From contig CM036209.1 of the NCBI GenBank assembly GCA_020631735.1, forward strand, positions 8,717,451 to 8,781,450: a DNA stretch of 64,000 nt. The letters are read 5' to 3'. Position 1 is the stretch's first letter. Each line of letters begins with the position of its first letter. A model generated the notes under the pieces. That model saw nothing but the letters and a program-made list of their open reading frames with translations, was not told the DNA's origin and ran no database searches. The stretch comes from Saccharum officinarum. Taxonomy: Eukaryota > Streptophyta > Magnoliopsida > Poales > Poaceae. Of this stretch, positions 1-10,770 are shown piece by piece. The position numbers were made by a program, and so were the translations under genes.

Positions 1-456
1 AACTATACATGGGCCTCATGGGCCTAGCCTCATGGGCCTAATACACACATATTCCAACAAGAGGGAGTCTGTTTGCTGCATTGTCGCTGAATAGTGTTCA
101 GAATTTCAGTGAAATTCGGTTCTACCGGTCAGGCCATGTAAAAGGCTATACTGTCCTCTAAATTTCAGTCTGTTTTTTTTGGCCCCATAGAGTACATATG
201 GCCCATGTATCCATTCCTGATTACATACAGACTACTTGAAACCCTAGCCGATGGGAATTATATTTCTCTCTTCTCCTTGGAACCTCAGCCACTGCTAGCC
301 TTCTCTTCTTCTCTGCTCTCGGTCTGCTGCTTGCTTGCTCCATGGTGCCTGTGATTTCTCTCCCCCCGTTCCGCTGCCTCCACAGCGTGTCTCACTCTCC
401 CAGCTGTGCATGGTCAGCGTCTCATAGTGTAGCATCACATTGCCTTCTGAGTCTCG

Positions 457-556
457 NNNNNNNNNNNNNNNNNNNNNNNNNNNNNNNNNNNNNNNNNNNN
501 NNNNNNNNNNNNNNNNNNNNNNNNNNNNNNNNNNNNNNNNNNNNNNNNNNNNNNNN
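457..556. other. Assembly gap of 100 N
   Basis: Exactly 100 consecutive N, the conventional placeholder for a scaffold join of unknown size. Sequence on the two sides should not be assumed to be contiguous. Confidence 0.99.
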
Positions 557-913
557 TCTGATGATGATGGGCGACGACGAGAGACGAAGTTGCGTGCGTG
601 CGCATGTGCGCGCGTTCCTTCATGTCGTCGTCGTTCGTGGACTCGTGCTCGTCGTTGTCTCTAGCTCCACCAGCTAGCTAGGTAGCCGACTAGCCGGCCG
701 TGCGCTCGCTCTCGCCTGCTGGGTCGTCGTCGACTCGCGCTCACAGTGCTGTCGATCGCGGTGGCCGTGCGCGTGAAGCGTGATCGACGGACGGTGCGCC
801 GGCCGGCTGGCCGGTCGAGTCTTCTCGTTCCATCACCGTCGTTAGGCTGTAGTGTCGTTTCCACTTTCCACCCGCTCGCTCGACGGTCTGTAGCTTAGCT
901 TTCAGGTCAGCTC

Positions 914-934
914 GGCAGGCAGGCAGGCAGGCAG
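914..934. repeat. GGCA microsatellite
   Basis: About five consecutive GGCA units; a simple tetranucleotide repeat in GC-rich intergenic DNA. Confidence 0.9.
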
Positions 935-1820
935 AGGCATGCAGATGCAGCAGGGACGTGGGTGCGCATGCAGCCAGGGCAGCAGCGGTCGTCCAAGCCA
1001 GGCGGCATGCAGCAGTGGTCGCGTGCGACGCATGTCATGCATCTATCTTGTTTTTTTTAATTGATATAATAAAAATAAAAAAATAAAATGAAGAATTTTG
1101 TTGATTCACTGTAAGTCGATCACTGTGTGGATGGATCAGGTTCTAGAAGCCGTATCATCAGCAGATCCCCCTACAGTATCGATCAAGCTAATTGAGTGTC
1201 GCTTTGCTGTGCCGTCGACGGGCGAGAGGCTGCAGGAATCGGGATTGAAGCCGCACGCACGCACGCGCACTACTGGAGTTGGCCGCACGTTTTAGTTTGT
1301 TCATTCATTGTGTAACACGTAGAGATTTGGAGTTTGGACGGACCGGGCGTGGTGCCGCCTTCCACTCGATCAGTGTGTGCCAAACCAAAAAATAAAGAAG
1401 GTTATTTAAATGTTTCTTCCCAATCTCCACGCAGCTATAAGATTTTACAAGGATTTGGAAGAGATTCCAGCTGAAACGCACACGTGCTGTTACGCACCGC
1501 TGCCGTCTCATCGATGGATGCAGACACAGACATCTGCAGTAGTTTTGGACCATTTCCGTTGAATTTAATTGTTGCGTTCGCGCTCTCTTTCCTCCGATTC
1601 CCTTTTCCACCGTACAGTACCGGGAAAAAAAACACTGCTTGAAAGCAGTGAAATCTATCGCATCCTCTGCTTCCTCTGTCACACGAAAAGTGTTATTCTC
1701 GCTTTCTGAGAAGTGAAATATTTTAATTTTAACTAAATATATATAAAAAATAGTAATATCTTACTTCACTTGGTTCCTCGTCGTAGACCACCGGAAACGA
1801 ACCTTAGCAACCTTAGCTAG

Positions 1821-2062
1821 GACCTGGTTTAGATTGTAACTTTTTTTAATCTAGGCTATTGTAGCTATTTCGTTTGTATTTAGCAATTAGTGTCTAATCA
1901 TTGACTAATTAGGCTCAAAAGATTCGTCTCGTAAATTACAGACAAACAGTGTAATTAGTTATTTTTTTACCTATATTTAGTACTTTATACATGCGTCTAA
2001 AGATTGATGTGATGAAGAGAGAGTGTAAAAATTTGGAATTTGGAAGGTAACTAAACAAGACC
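1821..2062. mobile_element. MITE with GACC(T/C)xGTTTAG-type terminal inverted repeats
   Basis: The left end reads GACCTGGTTTAG and the right end CTAAACAAGACC, giving imperfect inverted termini about 240 bp apart, with CTAG at both flanks. The AT-rich interior (including GATTCGTCTCGTAAATTA near 1921) resembles a very common grass miniature element. The interior has no coding capacity. The superfamily cannot be fixed from this copy. Confidence 0.65.
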
Positions 2063-2889
2063 TAGATGCTTATTTGTTACTCTCTTGTCCCGAAGAACGT
2101 GATGTTCTATGATTTAAAATTTGTCCTAAAAAACGATGTTATGAGTTTTAGTAACGCGGCTGGCCCACATTTCCAGCACCAAATTACCGATTGAGATACG
2201 CTACTGTCTACTATCTGCCTCGGATCATGCAACGCGTCTTAATTAGGAAGTAAACCACGTGACATTCCTTCTTTTAAAGGAATTATGTGTGACATACTAA
2301 GAGTATTAGGAACACTAGTCCATCAACCCGTGCTCTCGCACTGGCTAGAATTTTAAAAGATGTACTATTAATATATTTTATTTAATTAATAAAAAATTAT
2401 TATATTAAATTGTATGTTTTCTTTGTTTATTTTCTACAAAATTGACATAATAGATACTTTGGAGTATATATCTAATCATCATAAACTTATTAATTGCTTT
2501 TTTTTGCAAGGGACTGACTTGTATATTTTTCATGCATATTCATACATTTACTTTGCATTGCACCTTGTATATTTTAATATGCAATTAGTTTATTTCCTTG
2601 CCATTAACTATGGTGACCCTTGTTGCATCATATATTAAGTCATGAATCTAAATTTTGATTTTTTATCAATGAACTATGTCTCACGGTGTATTCATTTAAA
2701 CTTGCGGATATTGATATATCTTCGTAAAAGCTTGATCAAAGTTAGAGAAGTTTGGCTCCTAATAAATAAACCTAAAATGAATGGCAATGTCTGCCACTAA
2801 AATCGAAAACACGGCTAGCTATGACCACTTTTGGCACCAAAATGTGTGTATGTCATGTGTCTAACCTTGCGAAGTACAGCTAGCCTTAG
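2063..2889. other. AT-rich intergenic stretch, no gene
   Basis: AT-rich sequence with no convincing coding region. The 74-codon frame at 2414-2638 is a low-complexity accident of AT-rich DNA. Confidence 0.5.
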
Positions 2890-3111
2890 GCCCCGTTAGA
2901 TGATCGGGCTCGTTCAGGCTCTAGCCCAATGCTATAGTATCAGAGGAGCTAGAGCCAGAGCCGGAGCTAGAGGAGCCACCATAACATCGTAGTTTCTGTC
3001 GGTTTCACATTTTGCAAGGAGAGAAAAAACAACTTCTATAAACAGTGTTACTACAGTAAGAGGAGTTGCAAGAGGAAGCCAAAGCCGCAAGAAAGTGTAG
3101 CTAACAAATCC
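2890..3111. mobile_element. Possible degenerate MITE
   Basis: The left end (AGGCCCCGTTAGATG) and right end (GCTAACAAATCCTT) form weak inverted termini around a stretch rich in GGAGCTAGAG-like words. It abuts the Stowaway that follows. No target duplication is clear, so this is tentative. Confidence 0.3.
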
Positions 3112-3117
3112 TTAGTA

Positions 3118-3377
3118 CTAAATCCATTCCAAATTGTAGTTCGTTTAACTTTTTTGACTCTAAGTTTGACCACTCGTCTTATTTAAAAATTTGTGCAAAA
3201 TATCATTTCTTTTGTTATGGCTTGCTTTATTAATAAAAATTCTTTAAGAATGACTTAAATTTGACTACGTTTGTATAATTTTTTAAATAAGACGAGTAGT
3301 CAAACTTGAGGTTAAAAAAGTCATACGAACTATAATTTGGAAAAAGTTAAACGAACTATAATTTGGAACGGAGAAAG
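3118..3377. mobile_element. Stowaway-like MITE
   Basis: Terminal inverted repeats CTAAATCCATTCCAAATTGT and, read from the other end, CTTTCTCCGTTCCAAATTAT enclose about 260 bp. TA dinucleotides flank both ends (3116-3117 and 3378-3379), as expected for Tc1/mariner-derived Stowaways. A stem of about 30 bases (GACTACTCGTCTTATTTAAA-type) lies inside. The right terminus is partly duplicated: CGAACTATAATTTGGA occurs twice in 45 bp. Confidence 0.8.
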
Positions 3378-3824
3378 TATATGTCTAACAAAATCGAAAA
3401 CACAGCTGTGATAAGGTTTGGCACCACGCACCAAGATGCGTGTACGACGACACATGCATCAGCCATATGGGGTGGCCGGCTCCAGCTGCTACTGCTATAT
3501 ACTGTAGTACATATGCTGCGTGGCTGCGTCTCTGAAACAAATTGACAACCTATCCTAGTGCATGGGCGGGCCCGACGCACGTTGACCATGGTGTCCGGCG
3601 GGCCCCGCCGGGCCACATTGACAGCACCAATGCACCACCACCCATGATGCATGGGAACGGCAATGAGATGGTCTTTGTTTCTATGGCCTTCACCCTACCC
3701 CTCTACCGTGTGGCAGCACTAGCAAAAGCACTCGTCCCCTCCGCTCATGCTCTGCTGTGCTGCTGCTCCCTCACATCTTCCATCTGCGCCACTTTCTCAC
3801 TGCATTAGCCATATATTAGTAGGA
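3378..3824. other. Intergenic spacer, no gene
   Basis: Mixed-composition sequence between two small transposons. The short frames present on both strands show no recognisable family feature. Confidence 0.5.
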
Positions 3825-3832
3825 GTAGGAGG

Positions 3833-4353
3833 TAGCAATGAAAACGGACGGAAAAACCATATTTCTACTTTCGTTTCTATATTTTTTGGCGGAAACGGGA
3901 TTGGGTTTGGAAAATACGGGTTTGGAAACGGAATCGGGATATGCGGATGCACGGAAACGAACAAATACGGATGTAGAGCCAAAAAATTAAGTTAGAATAA
4001 TATGATTAAATATTCATGAATATACATGAGCAAAGTCACAAATTAATATACATACGAAGTTATTAGTCTAGTATTCACTAGTATGCCATGTTTTAACATA
4101 CATAATTGGTGATTAATAGGTTTATGAACATATTAATTTCTGCACATCTCATATAGATTTAAAACGGGATGAAAAACGAAATAAATATGGGTCAATTTCG
4201 AGTGAAAACGGGATCCTGCGGAAACGGATGGAAAAACCTCTCTCCCATTTCCGTCAATACGGAAACAGGACCCCGCAAATACCGAAACGAACGGACAAAA
4301 GTGGAAAACTGAACAGGTCGGAATGGGAATTTTTCTGTCCGTTTTCAACGCTA
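3833..4353. mobile_element. Ac/Ds-like non-autonomous hAT element
   Basis: The ends read TAGCAATGAAAACGGAC and, inverted, TAGCGTTGAAAACGGAC, close to the TAGGGATGAAA termini of the maize Ac family (established knowledge). An 8-bp target duplication with one mismatch (GTAGGAGG at 3825-3832, GCAGGAGG at 4354-4361) fits hAT insertion. The subterminal parts carry repeated AAACGG words on the strand given, the hexamer known to be bound by Ac transposase. At 521 bp with no long ORF it must rely on a transposase elsewhere. Confidence 0.85.
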
Positions 4354-4363
4354 GCAGGAGGTA

Positions 4364-4594
4364 CTCACTCCGTCCCATAATATCTGTAGTTTTCACTTTC
4401 CGAGAAACAACTTTGATAAAATATATATTAAAAATATTAATATTTATGGTATAAAATTAGTATCCTTAGAAAGATCTTTGAATCTAGTTTTTAATAAATT
4501 TATTTAAAGATATAAATGTTGTACGTATTTTTTATAAATCGAGTCAAACTTGCGGTACAAAACCCAAAGCGACGAATAATTTGGGATAGAGGAC
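4364..4594. mobile_element. Stowaway-like MITE
   Basis: Begins CTCACTCCGTCCCATAATAT and ends AATAATTTGGGATAGAGGAC, imperfect inverted termini of the Stowaway type, with TA at 4362-4363 and 4595-4596. It lies two bases beyond the hAT target duplication. No coding capacity. Confidence 0.75.
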
Positions 4595-4596
4595 TA

Positions 4597-5159
4597 GCGA
4601 GGAGTTCCGTGCGTCCCGTGTGCCTGCTCTGCCTGCGCTGCATGCACCAGCACTGAGCCCACGATGCATGAGAGGGATCAGGGATCAGCTGCTGCGTGCA
4701 TCGGTCGCTGCTCGCTGCACTCGCCTCATTCATGCATGCATGTCGCTGTCGTCGTCGCCGAGCGGCCGAGCGAGAGAGCCAGCCAGGCTGGTCCCATGCA
4801 TGGTGCGCGCGCCGTCGTCGACTCGTCGCCAGTGCACTGTGCTCGCTCGCTCAAAGGACCAACACCAACGGTGCTCTGTCAACCTATGCATCATCCTGAT
4901 GAGCTACTCCCACTACTGTGCTAGTTCTGGTGTTTTCAACCCTGCTGTCGCTGTCCGGTCCACATCGATCCGTGCAGTGGTTCACACGAGTCAACGGCTC
5001 ATCGATCCTGATCCGTCCCACTGTCAGCTCAGCTGGCACTGTACGTGAATTTTTTGTATTTTGGAGCTTTTTAAAAATATTTTTTACAAACAACACCCTG
5101 GCGAAACATTTTCTGAAAATAGACCAAACATTCGGCGCAATAGGACATCACGCCAAGTT
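4597..5159. other. Intergenic stretch before the composite mobile region
   Basis: Contains overlapping short frames of low complexity in 4620-5050 and an AT-rich passage at 5045-5130. I find no gene. The change in character near 5050-5160 may mark the left edge of the composite region, but no terminal repeat could be fixed. Confidence 0.4.
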
Positions 5160-5330
5160 ATGTGCCTCGGCGCGGTGTCAGTTGACGATGTGATGCTGCC
5201 ATGTCACCGCTGACTGCAGTCGTAGAATTTATCGTGGCCCTGGGTCCCGCAGAGGTCGGCGTCGGCTTAGTTAACGCCGAGGCTCAGACCTCGGCGCGGC
5301 TCGATTCAACGCCGAGGTCTGGCCACATAA
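5160..5330. repeat. Palindromic GCCGAG repeat cluster 1
   Basis: CCTCGGCG, GGTCGGCG, ACGCCGAGG, CCTCGGCG and ACGCCGAGG occur within 170 bp in both orientations, so several can pair as hairpins. The cluster lies directly upstream of the 5' leader of the first GRF gene and shares its motif with clusters at 9435-9995 and 29585-30056. Confidence 0.75.
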
Positions 5331-5334
5331 GGCT

Positions 5335-5797
5335 GTGCCGTGGCCCCCTTCTTCCTCCCTTCTCCATTCTCTCCTTTCCTTGGTGCATTCTTTTGTCTCC
5401 CCCTCTGTTCCCACGAACCTGAACCCTAAATGCAGATCTAGGGAGGCCAAATCGAGGTTTTGGATGCTTCCCCAAGGTGCTCCTCGTTCCCCTCTTTCAT
5501 TTTATCCGGTTAGATTGGGTTGCATTTGTTGTTGTTCTTTTGGATAGTAGGTTTTGATTGGTTGGTTGATGTCATTTACGAAAACTATGTCTTAATTGAT
5601 TCTAGGCCTCAAATGTATGTTTATTGTCGTATATTAACTTTGTTTCCTTTGCTGAGTTAGTTGTTCATTGGTTGATTATGGTTAGTTGTTTATTGATTGC
5701 ATTAGGGTTAGTTGTAATGCAAATGGTTCACCTTTAGTTTGTTTTAGTATTTAATCATCATTCTTTGATTGGTGTTTAATTATAACCGTTATGTTAG
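5335..5797 (+). promoter_or_regulatory. Leader exon and first intron of GRF gene A
   Basis: A pyrimidine-rich leader is followed by a plausible splice donor after CCCCAAG at 5476. A T-rich intron then ends TATGTTAG at 5797, immediately before the ATG at 5798. A non-coding first exon with an intron abutting the start codon is a common plant layout. Inferred from splice signals only. Confidence 0.5.
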
Positions 5798-7616
5798 ATG
5801 CAAGACATGTATCGGGAGCAGTTGTGGCGAAAACGGGGTCGTCCTAGAGAATTATACCCCGACATGTCTAGCAAAGATGCCCCTGTCCCTCCTGACCTCC
5901 CTATCCCTAACTGTGACTGTGGTTTCACGGCCCATGTGTTTCAATTGACATCCAAACAGGCACAGCTGCGCGTTGCTTCTACACATGCAGTCGTTTTAAT
6001 GTGGTAATTGTTTTCTTATCTTTTTTCTTCATTTGGGTTAGCAGTTTACTAACATTTTGTTAAAATCTTGTTGTGTAGGACCATGAGAGGTGCTTTTTCT
6101 TTCAGTGGATCGATGGTCCAGACAAGTTTGACTCATGGTACCTCCTTTTCGACGATTGGTGGAGAAGGAGGCATCCACGTGAGCACTTCGAGCGGTGGGT
6201 TCCACCTCCCTCTAACCATCTACCAATGATGGCTAAGGAGAAGCACCTAGCCGCAGTTGGACGACTCGAGGAACCTCCTCTGTGCGATTGCAGAGATCGA
6301 GCTATGATAAACCTTGAGAATACATTGGATTTTGTGTGTCCCAACAAGCACGGAGTAAGTGGAAATGTGTATCTGTTTAAATGTTTAGCTCTATGTGTGT
6401 ATGTACTAATATATTCTCTTTTAGCGCTTTGGATTTGCGAAGTGTCATTTCAAGGAGTGGCTCTATGGTCCTAAGAATCAATGGCCGGAGCCGCCAAAGG
6501 CAAAGGAAAAGAAGAAAGAAAGGATAATCATCGAAGCACCTCCTGTCATGTGCAAATGTGGTGTCAAAGCCAACTACGGCCTAGTCCCTTTGAAGCTTGG
6601 AATAGGCCATTGGTGCGGCCATATGGTTGACTATGATGAGGTTGGTTATTGTTGTGGAAAACCTAAAATCATATTTTTCTACCGTGAAGACTTACAATCT
6701 AATTTTTTTGTTTGAATAAAGCACTAGGAAATGCAAGTGAGAATCTTATGATGTTCAAGCTAAGTTCTTGGATGAAATCAAGGCGAAGCAAGTAATTGCA
6801 TGGAAGTTTGGTTATGGACCTCAGTTCGTCGACCTCTTCATTAAAGACCACATAAAGAAGATGCGTGAGTTTGCTAGACAGCACGGTTTTCGTAACCTGA
6901 TCAGTGTTAGGCTTGACAAATGGGGGTTGGAGAGACAGAGGAAGGCAGAGGAGGAGAGGGCAAGGAAGGAGGCAAGAGTGCAGATGCAAGTCTTGAACGA
7001 CCATGTTGTTGCATTGTGTGCCAGTGAGTGATTCAAAACCTTGTTTTTTTGTTGCTTGCTTTTAAATGTAATATAATCGCGTTGCTAACTGGTTGCATTT
7101 TATACATGAAGGGATTGGATGCAGCGAGGACCATGCTATAGAGGTGGCCCATGCAACATTTTAGGAAAAGAAGTTACAAGAGCACAGAACACGAGCTGGT
7201 CGTACCGTTCTATCTCCGATTGTGGTGGCCGATGTGGGGACGAGGATGAGGACAACACCGCCAGGTTGAGCAATCTCATCGCTCTAGTGGAGGCGGGCTT
7301 TGCAGGGGAGGAGGATGAGGACGACACTGGCAAACTGAGCGAGCTCATCGCTCTAGTAGAGGCGGGCTTGGAGGCGCTAGAGGACGCGTTGTTCTCTCAG
7401 GCTGCAAAGGCCGCAGATGAAGCGGAGGCTGCTTACTACAAGCGACAGGCAGATCAAGGCAATGCAGGTCAGCCTAGCCACATGAACGAGGCACAGAAGG
7501 ATGCATGCTTGTATCAGGCGGCAGATGAAGTGGAGGTTGCTTACTGCAGGCGAGAGGCAGATCAGGGCAATGCAGGTGAGCCTAGCCACACGAACGAGGT
7601 TGTGGTAGAGGATTGA
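5798..7616 (+). pseudogene. GRF-type zinc-finger gene A, decayed
   Basis: A five-exon gene can be traced: 5798-6000, 6079-6354, 6425-6640, from about 6728, and from about 7111 to the stop at 7614-7616. Exons 1-3 each carry a C-x-C module (CDCGF, CDCRD, CKCGVK) with downstream Cys/His and FFQWID or CHFKEW, the pattern of GRF zinc fingers, which bind nucleic acid in other proteins. Exon 4 is a basic, Arg/Glu-rich helix. Exon 5 encodes an acidic C terminus with two internal duplications (LxxLIALVEAG twice; QAADE...QADQGNAG twice). Lesions: a frameshift near 5940 in the first finger, a TGA where Trp is expected near 6737, and a TAG and a frameshift in exon 5. The family is frequent near grass transposons; a cellular role is unknown. 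Confidence 0.7.
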
Positions 7617-8345
7617 TACTCGGATGACGAGTTGCTTACTGATTATGTTTCTGACTGAGGATTTCTGATTGCGCCGTGTGGTAGTTCATGCTTTAGACTT
7701 GTTAGTTCCATGCTTTAGTAATGAACAATGTTGTTATGTACTAGAACTTTCATTGTGTTGTCTTGTGTTTCATTTGGACTATTGATGTATTGTACCCATG
7801 TAACGAACATTGTGTCATTATCAAACTTTGGAGGCCTTTGGAGCACATTTGTCATTTGAGCTATTGAAACGAGTTTGAATTTAGGCTTTTCATACTTATT
7901 TAATGCAAGCGATGTAGCTTATGCAGTGTGTTGTCACATCAACTGTGCATTGAACCGTGCTTTTTAGGTCTACTCGTACCAGCCTTTTCAGATGAAATGA
8001 ATGCAGGTATGGTGTATGCTTTTCAGTTGTAACATCTAGTCTATGAACAATAGGCTTTACAGATGAAATGACTGGACACAGTTGTAGGCTTTTTAGTTTC
8101 AGCATCTAGGCTTTTCAGTTATTATATGAAATGACGACACATACTTTTCAGTAGCTTTTAAGTTCAATAAATGTTCATTACAGACATACATACAATTCAT
8201 TTACAATTGTTTGTTTTAGTAGCAATAATGATGAAGGTGGTTTCATCTATATATATGTTGTGCTCCTTGTATTGCTCCATAACTTCAACACTAATGTTAA
8301 GTTTTCTCTATAGTTGAAATGTTTGGTGGAGGCTCCTCGAGCAGA
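7617..8345. other. Spacer between GRF genes A and B
   Basis: AT-rich, no gene. Loose repetition of AGGCTTTTCAG-like and GATGAAATGA words occurs at 7880-8150. It probably contains the 3' region of gene A and the promoter of gene B. Confidence 0.5.
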
Positions 8346-8898
8346 ATGGGTGTAGGTCGCAAGAGAGGAAAGGGGGAGAAGAAGGGGAGATCTGATTGTT
8401 TGGAAGGGTTCTCTTGGCCCTGATTTCTATGATGAACCACTATTTGAGTTTCCTTTGGAGAGTAAGAGTGATTTCAACTGTGAGTGTCCTCTTAGAGGAT
8501 ATGATAGCTATAAAGAAGATTGGCCAAGATGTCGCCACGGTTTGGATTGCGTAGTGCAGATGTGCACCGACGAGAATGATGGAGCAGGCCGTCTTTTCTT
8601 CATATGTCTGAAAGGACAGGTACTACTTCTGGCCTATCTCTTTTGTCAAATATTTATCATGTTGTATCAGTTCTTATAGGAAGCTTTTGGTATGTTTCAA
8701 AATTGCATTAGTGAGGGGAACTATGGCTTCACTAGATGGGTAGATCCTGCTCTTATTTATCCCCATCAACAATACATCAACTACCTTCAGGAATGCATCT
8801 TTGACCTAGAAAGGGAAGTTGGAAGCGGTACTAGGGATGAGGAGGACGAGAACAACAACAATGATGCAGAGGAGAACCTTTGCATTGATCCATATTGA
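8346..8898 (+). pseudogene. GRF/zinc-finger-like gene B, frameshifted
   Basis: Starts MGVGRKRGKG and continues after a one-base slip in the purine run at about 8365-8385 into FYDEPLFEFP, a Cys-rich segment (CECPLRGYD, CRHGLDCVV, FFICLKG), then through a 60-bp intron (donor at 8620, acceptor ending 8679) to YGFTRWVDP, a helical segment ending CIFDLEREV, and an Asp/Asn-rich tail. The Cys spacing and FFIC/RWVD pattern make it a relative of gene A. Only the frameshift prevents a complete reading, and an assembly error in the G-run is possible. It lies 0.7 kb downstream of gene A on the same strand. Function unknown. Confidence 0.6.
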
Positions 8899-9076
8899 CA
8901 GTACCCTTATCACAAGAAGAAAGGCCCTCCTCCCCCACCGCCATCGCCACCTCCACCTAGTATGGGAGGATACTGTGGATAAGGTTCTACTCAGTTTGCC
9001 ATGTGGGAGCATTACTAAGAGTAAATTATAGTTGTTGTTATCAGTGGTGATGTCATGTAGGCTACGTTAGTTTAAA

Positions 9077-9301
9077 TTCCCTAAGGCATGTTACATTTAG
9101 TCTACGACCTCCTCTCCCTCAGCATGCATAGGTCATCACATGCCATTGCAACTCTCCTAGTTTGTTTCAATGTAATATTTGTTTGCTTGAATTCCCTTTG
9201 TTTCAATGTAATATTTGTTTGCTTGAATTCCCTAAGGCATGTTAGGTTTACGTTACTACCTCTGTACCCTGATTATATAGAGGTCATCACATGCCATTGC
9301 A
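9077..9301. repeat. Nested direct repeats
   Basis: A 36-bp unit (TTTGTTTCAATGTAATATTT...) is tandemly duplicated at 9161 and 9197. A larger 151-bp-period repeat starts TTCCCTAAGGCATGTTA at 9077 and 9228 and includes GTCATCACATGCCATTGCA in both copies. Non-coding, downstream of gene B. Confidence 0.85.
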
Positions 9302-9434
9302 TCTGTTGTACTTTTTATCATTGATTGTAAGATTGGTCGTTGAGCTTCAAGTAACAATTCACCTCTACTCTGCATGAAACAAATCAGAATCAATTGGCAA
9401 TATCACATTGGATGACAAAGAAAAGGGGTAAGCC

Positions 9435-9995
9435 TTTGGGTGGGCTCGGTGTTGAGTTGGCACACGCCGAGCGTGAAAAGCTCAGTGTTGTGTTCTTCCG
9501 CGCCGAGGGTAGGGCCCAGTCGCCTCTTTTGTTAGGGTCTGGTTCAGGGCTCGGTGTTGATTCGACCCATGCCGAGCATAAAAAGGTCCATGTTGACTCA
9601 TTGCGCGCCGAGGCTAAGGCGCAGTCATTGTTAGGTTTCGGGTTGGGGGCTCCAGGCGTCGTGTCGGGGTACGACGGGGATCAGCGTGGGGTAACGGCAC
9701 GCCAAGGGTGTGTGTGTGTCAGCACCGCGTACTCTTCGATTGCAGTAAGAATCGGCCTAAGTCCAGACATCGGCGTTAAAACATGGCTTGCCGAGGTTTG
9801 TGACTCAATGTGCTTTTGTTAGACGCCGAGATCTGCGGCTCAGTGTGTTGTGCTATGACACCGAGGTCGTGCATGTTGGCACCGCGGGCACCTTTTACTC
9901 AGTAAGGACCTGCACTATGATCATATGTCAGCATGAATATACCTGATGCTGAGCTATGAATCTTGGCGTTGATGTATCTCACACCGAGCCTGGGA
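9435..9995. repeat. Palindromic GCCGAG repeat cluster 2
   Basis: At least ten variants of CTCGGTGTTGA and ACGCCGAG alternate in orientation with variable spacers. The stretch around 9870-9915 (GCATGTTGGCACCGCGGGCA, then ACTCAGTAAGGA) has an obvious homologue in cluster 3 at about 29932-29972 in the same orientation, so clusters 2 and 3 are direct copies of one unit. Confidence 0.8.
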
Positions 9996-10000
9996 GTGTG

Positions 10001-10456
10001 TAAAAAAAGAAAATTTGAGGCAAGTTCGAGCTCACCATCAGCAAATAGTTTATAAGCATTTGACCATAGCACCATTTCAACGCATAGTTACTACAATTTG
10101 CAGCAGTTTACATTGGGTGACATTACAGGTCCTTTACAACACACAGCACATAGAGTTCCATACAACATATCAACTACGACATCATTACAACACATGACTA
10201 CAATATTGATGGCACAACTAAAACCTATTGCAAGTTGGCAAACATGGAGCATTTACAAAAATCAATTGCCTTTGGCAAAGCAACATAAGCAACTGCACAG
10301 AGAAGTCGCAGATTCTGCACACTTGAACATGCAGTCCTTGGCACCTCCCCAGCCGTTCAACATAGTACTGTCATACAATTAAAGTCTAGTAGAAGTGATT
10401 ACCTATATGTTGACAATTATAAAACATAGCAGGCATCAATGACATACCTTACCTAA
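10001..10456. other. Spacer between cluster 2 and the Harbinger 3' end
   Basis: Low-complexity, CA- and A-rich on the plus strand. Probably the 3' untranslated region of the minus-strand Harbinger gene. No gene seen. Confidence 0.5.
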
Positions 10457-10770
10457 TTAGCATAGCAAATTCCGATAGTGATAAGTTCTCACAGCAAAGA
10501 CATAAGTGATGTTGACAGCCACCCAACTAGATAGTTTGTACCTTGTTGTACTTCCATCACCATGCTCCCACTCCCATAGGTAATTGTTTGGTGCAAAGCA
10601 TGCTAGAATTATCTTCTTTTGCTTGTCTATCGAAAAGTACGGAACACCTAAAATTGTCCACCCTTCTTTGAGCACCCCAAATGTCCATTCCACAACATTG
10701 CGAAGCTTTGAATAAGCAAGGTTAAAATTCTCATGGTTTGACAATGCATGCTCACTTGTGCCTTCAAAAT
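10457..10770 (-). pseudogene. PIF/Harbinger transposase, C-terminal part
   Basis: On the minus strand, from the element A insertion point, the frame reads EGTSEHALSNHENFNLAYSK, then LRNVVEWTFGVLK, then ILGVPYFS. N-H-x-x-Y/R...E-x-x-FG-x-LK is the signature around the catalytic Glu of the Harbinger DDE nuclease (DDE_Tnp_4 type). It continues the frame broken at 27181: removing element A and one copy of AAAAT joins ...RYRLDDF to EGTSEHALSNH without a frame change. The C terminus ends at a stop at 10457-10459. Confidence 0.85.
10766..10770. repeat. Target site duplication of element A, left copy
   Basis: AAAAT directly precedes the LTR start TGTAACAG; an identical AAAAT follows the other LTR at 27176-27180. 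Confidence 0.95.

Larger units (their letters stand above)
1..1820. other. Intergenic stretch, no supported gene
   Basis: I see no credible coding region here. The open frames are short, lack family resemblance, and one of them runs through the run of N. Positions 240-430 are pyrimidine-rich and 590-1030 is GC-rich with short direct repeats. The first 45 bases contain a small repetition built on ATGGGCCT. Confidence 0.5.

Noticed and set aside
342..677. Frames spanning the run of N
   Set aside because: The reading crosses 100 unknown bases, so continuity is artificial.
4620..5048. 142-codon plus-strand frame and overlapping frames
   Set aside because: Low-complexity composition, no family feature, no splice or leader context.
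9077..9301. CRISPR-like or satellite array
   Set aside because: Only two copies of each nested unit, no regular spacers; simple plant direct repeats.
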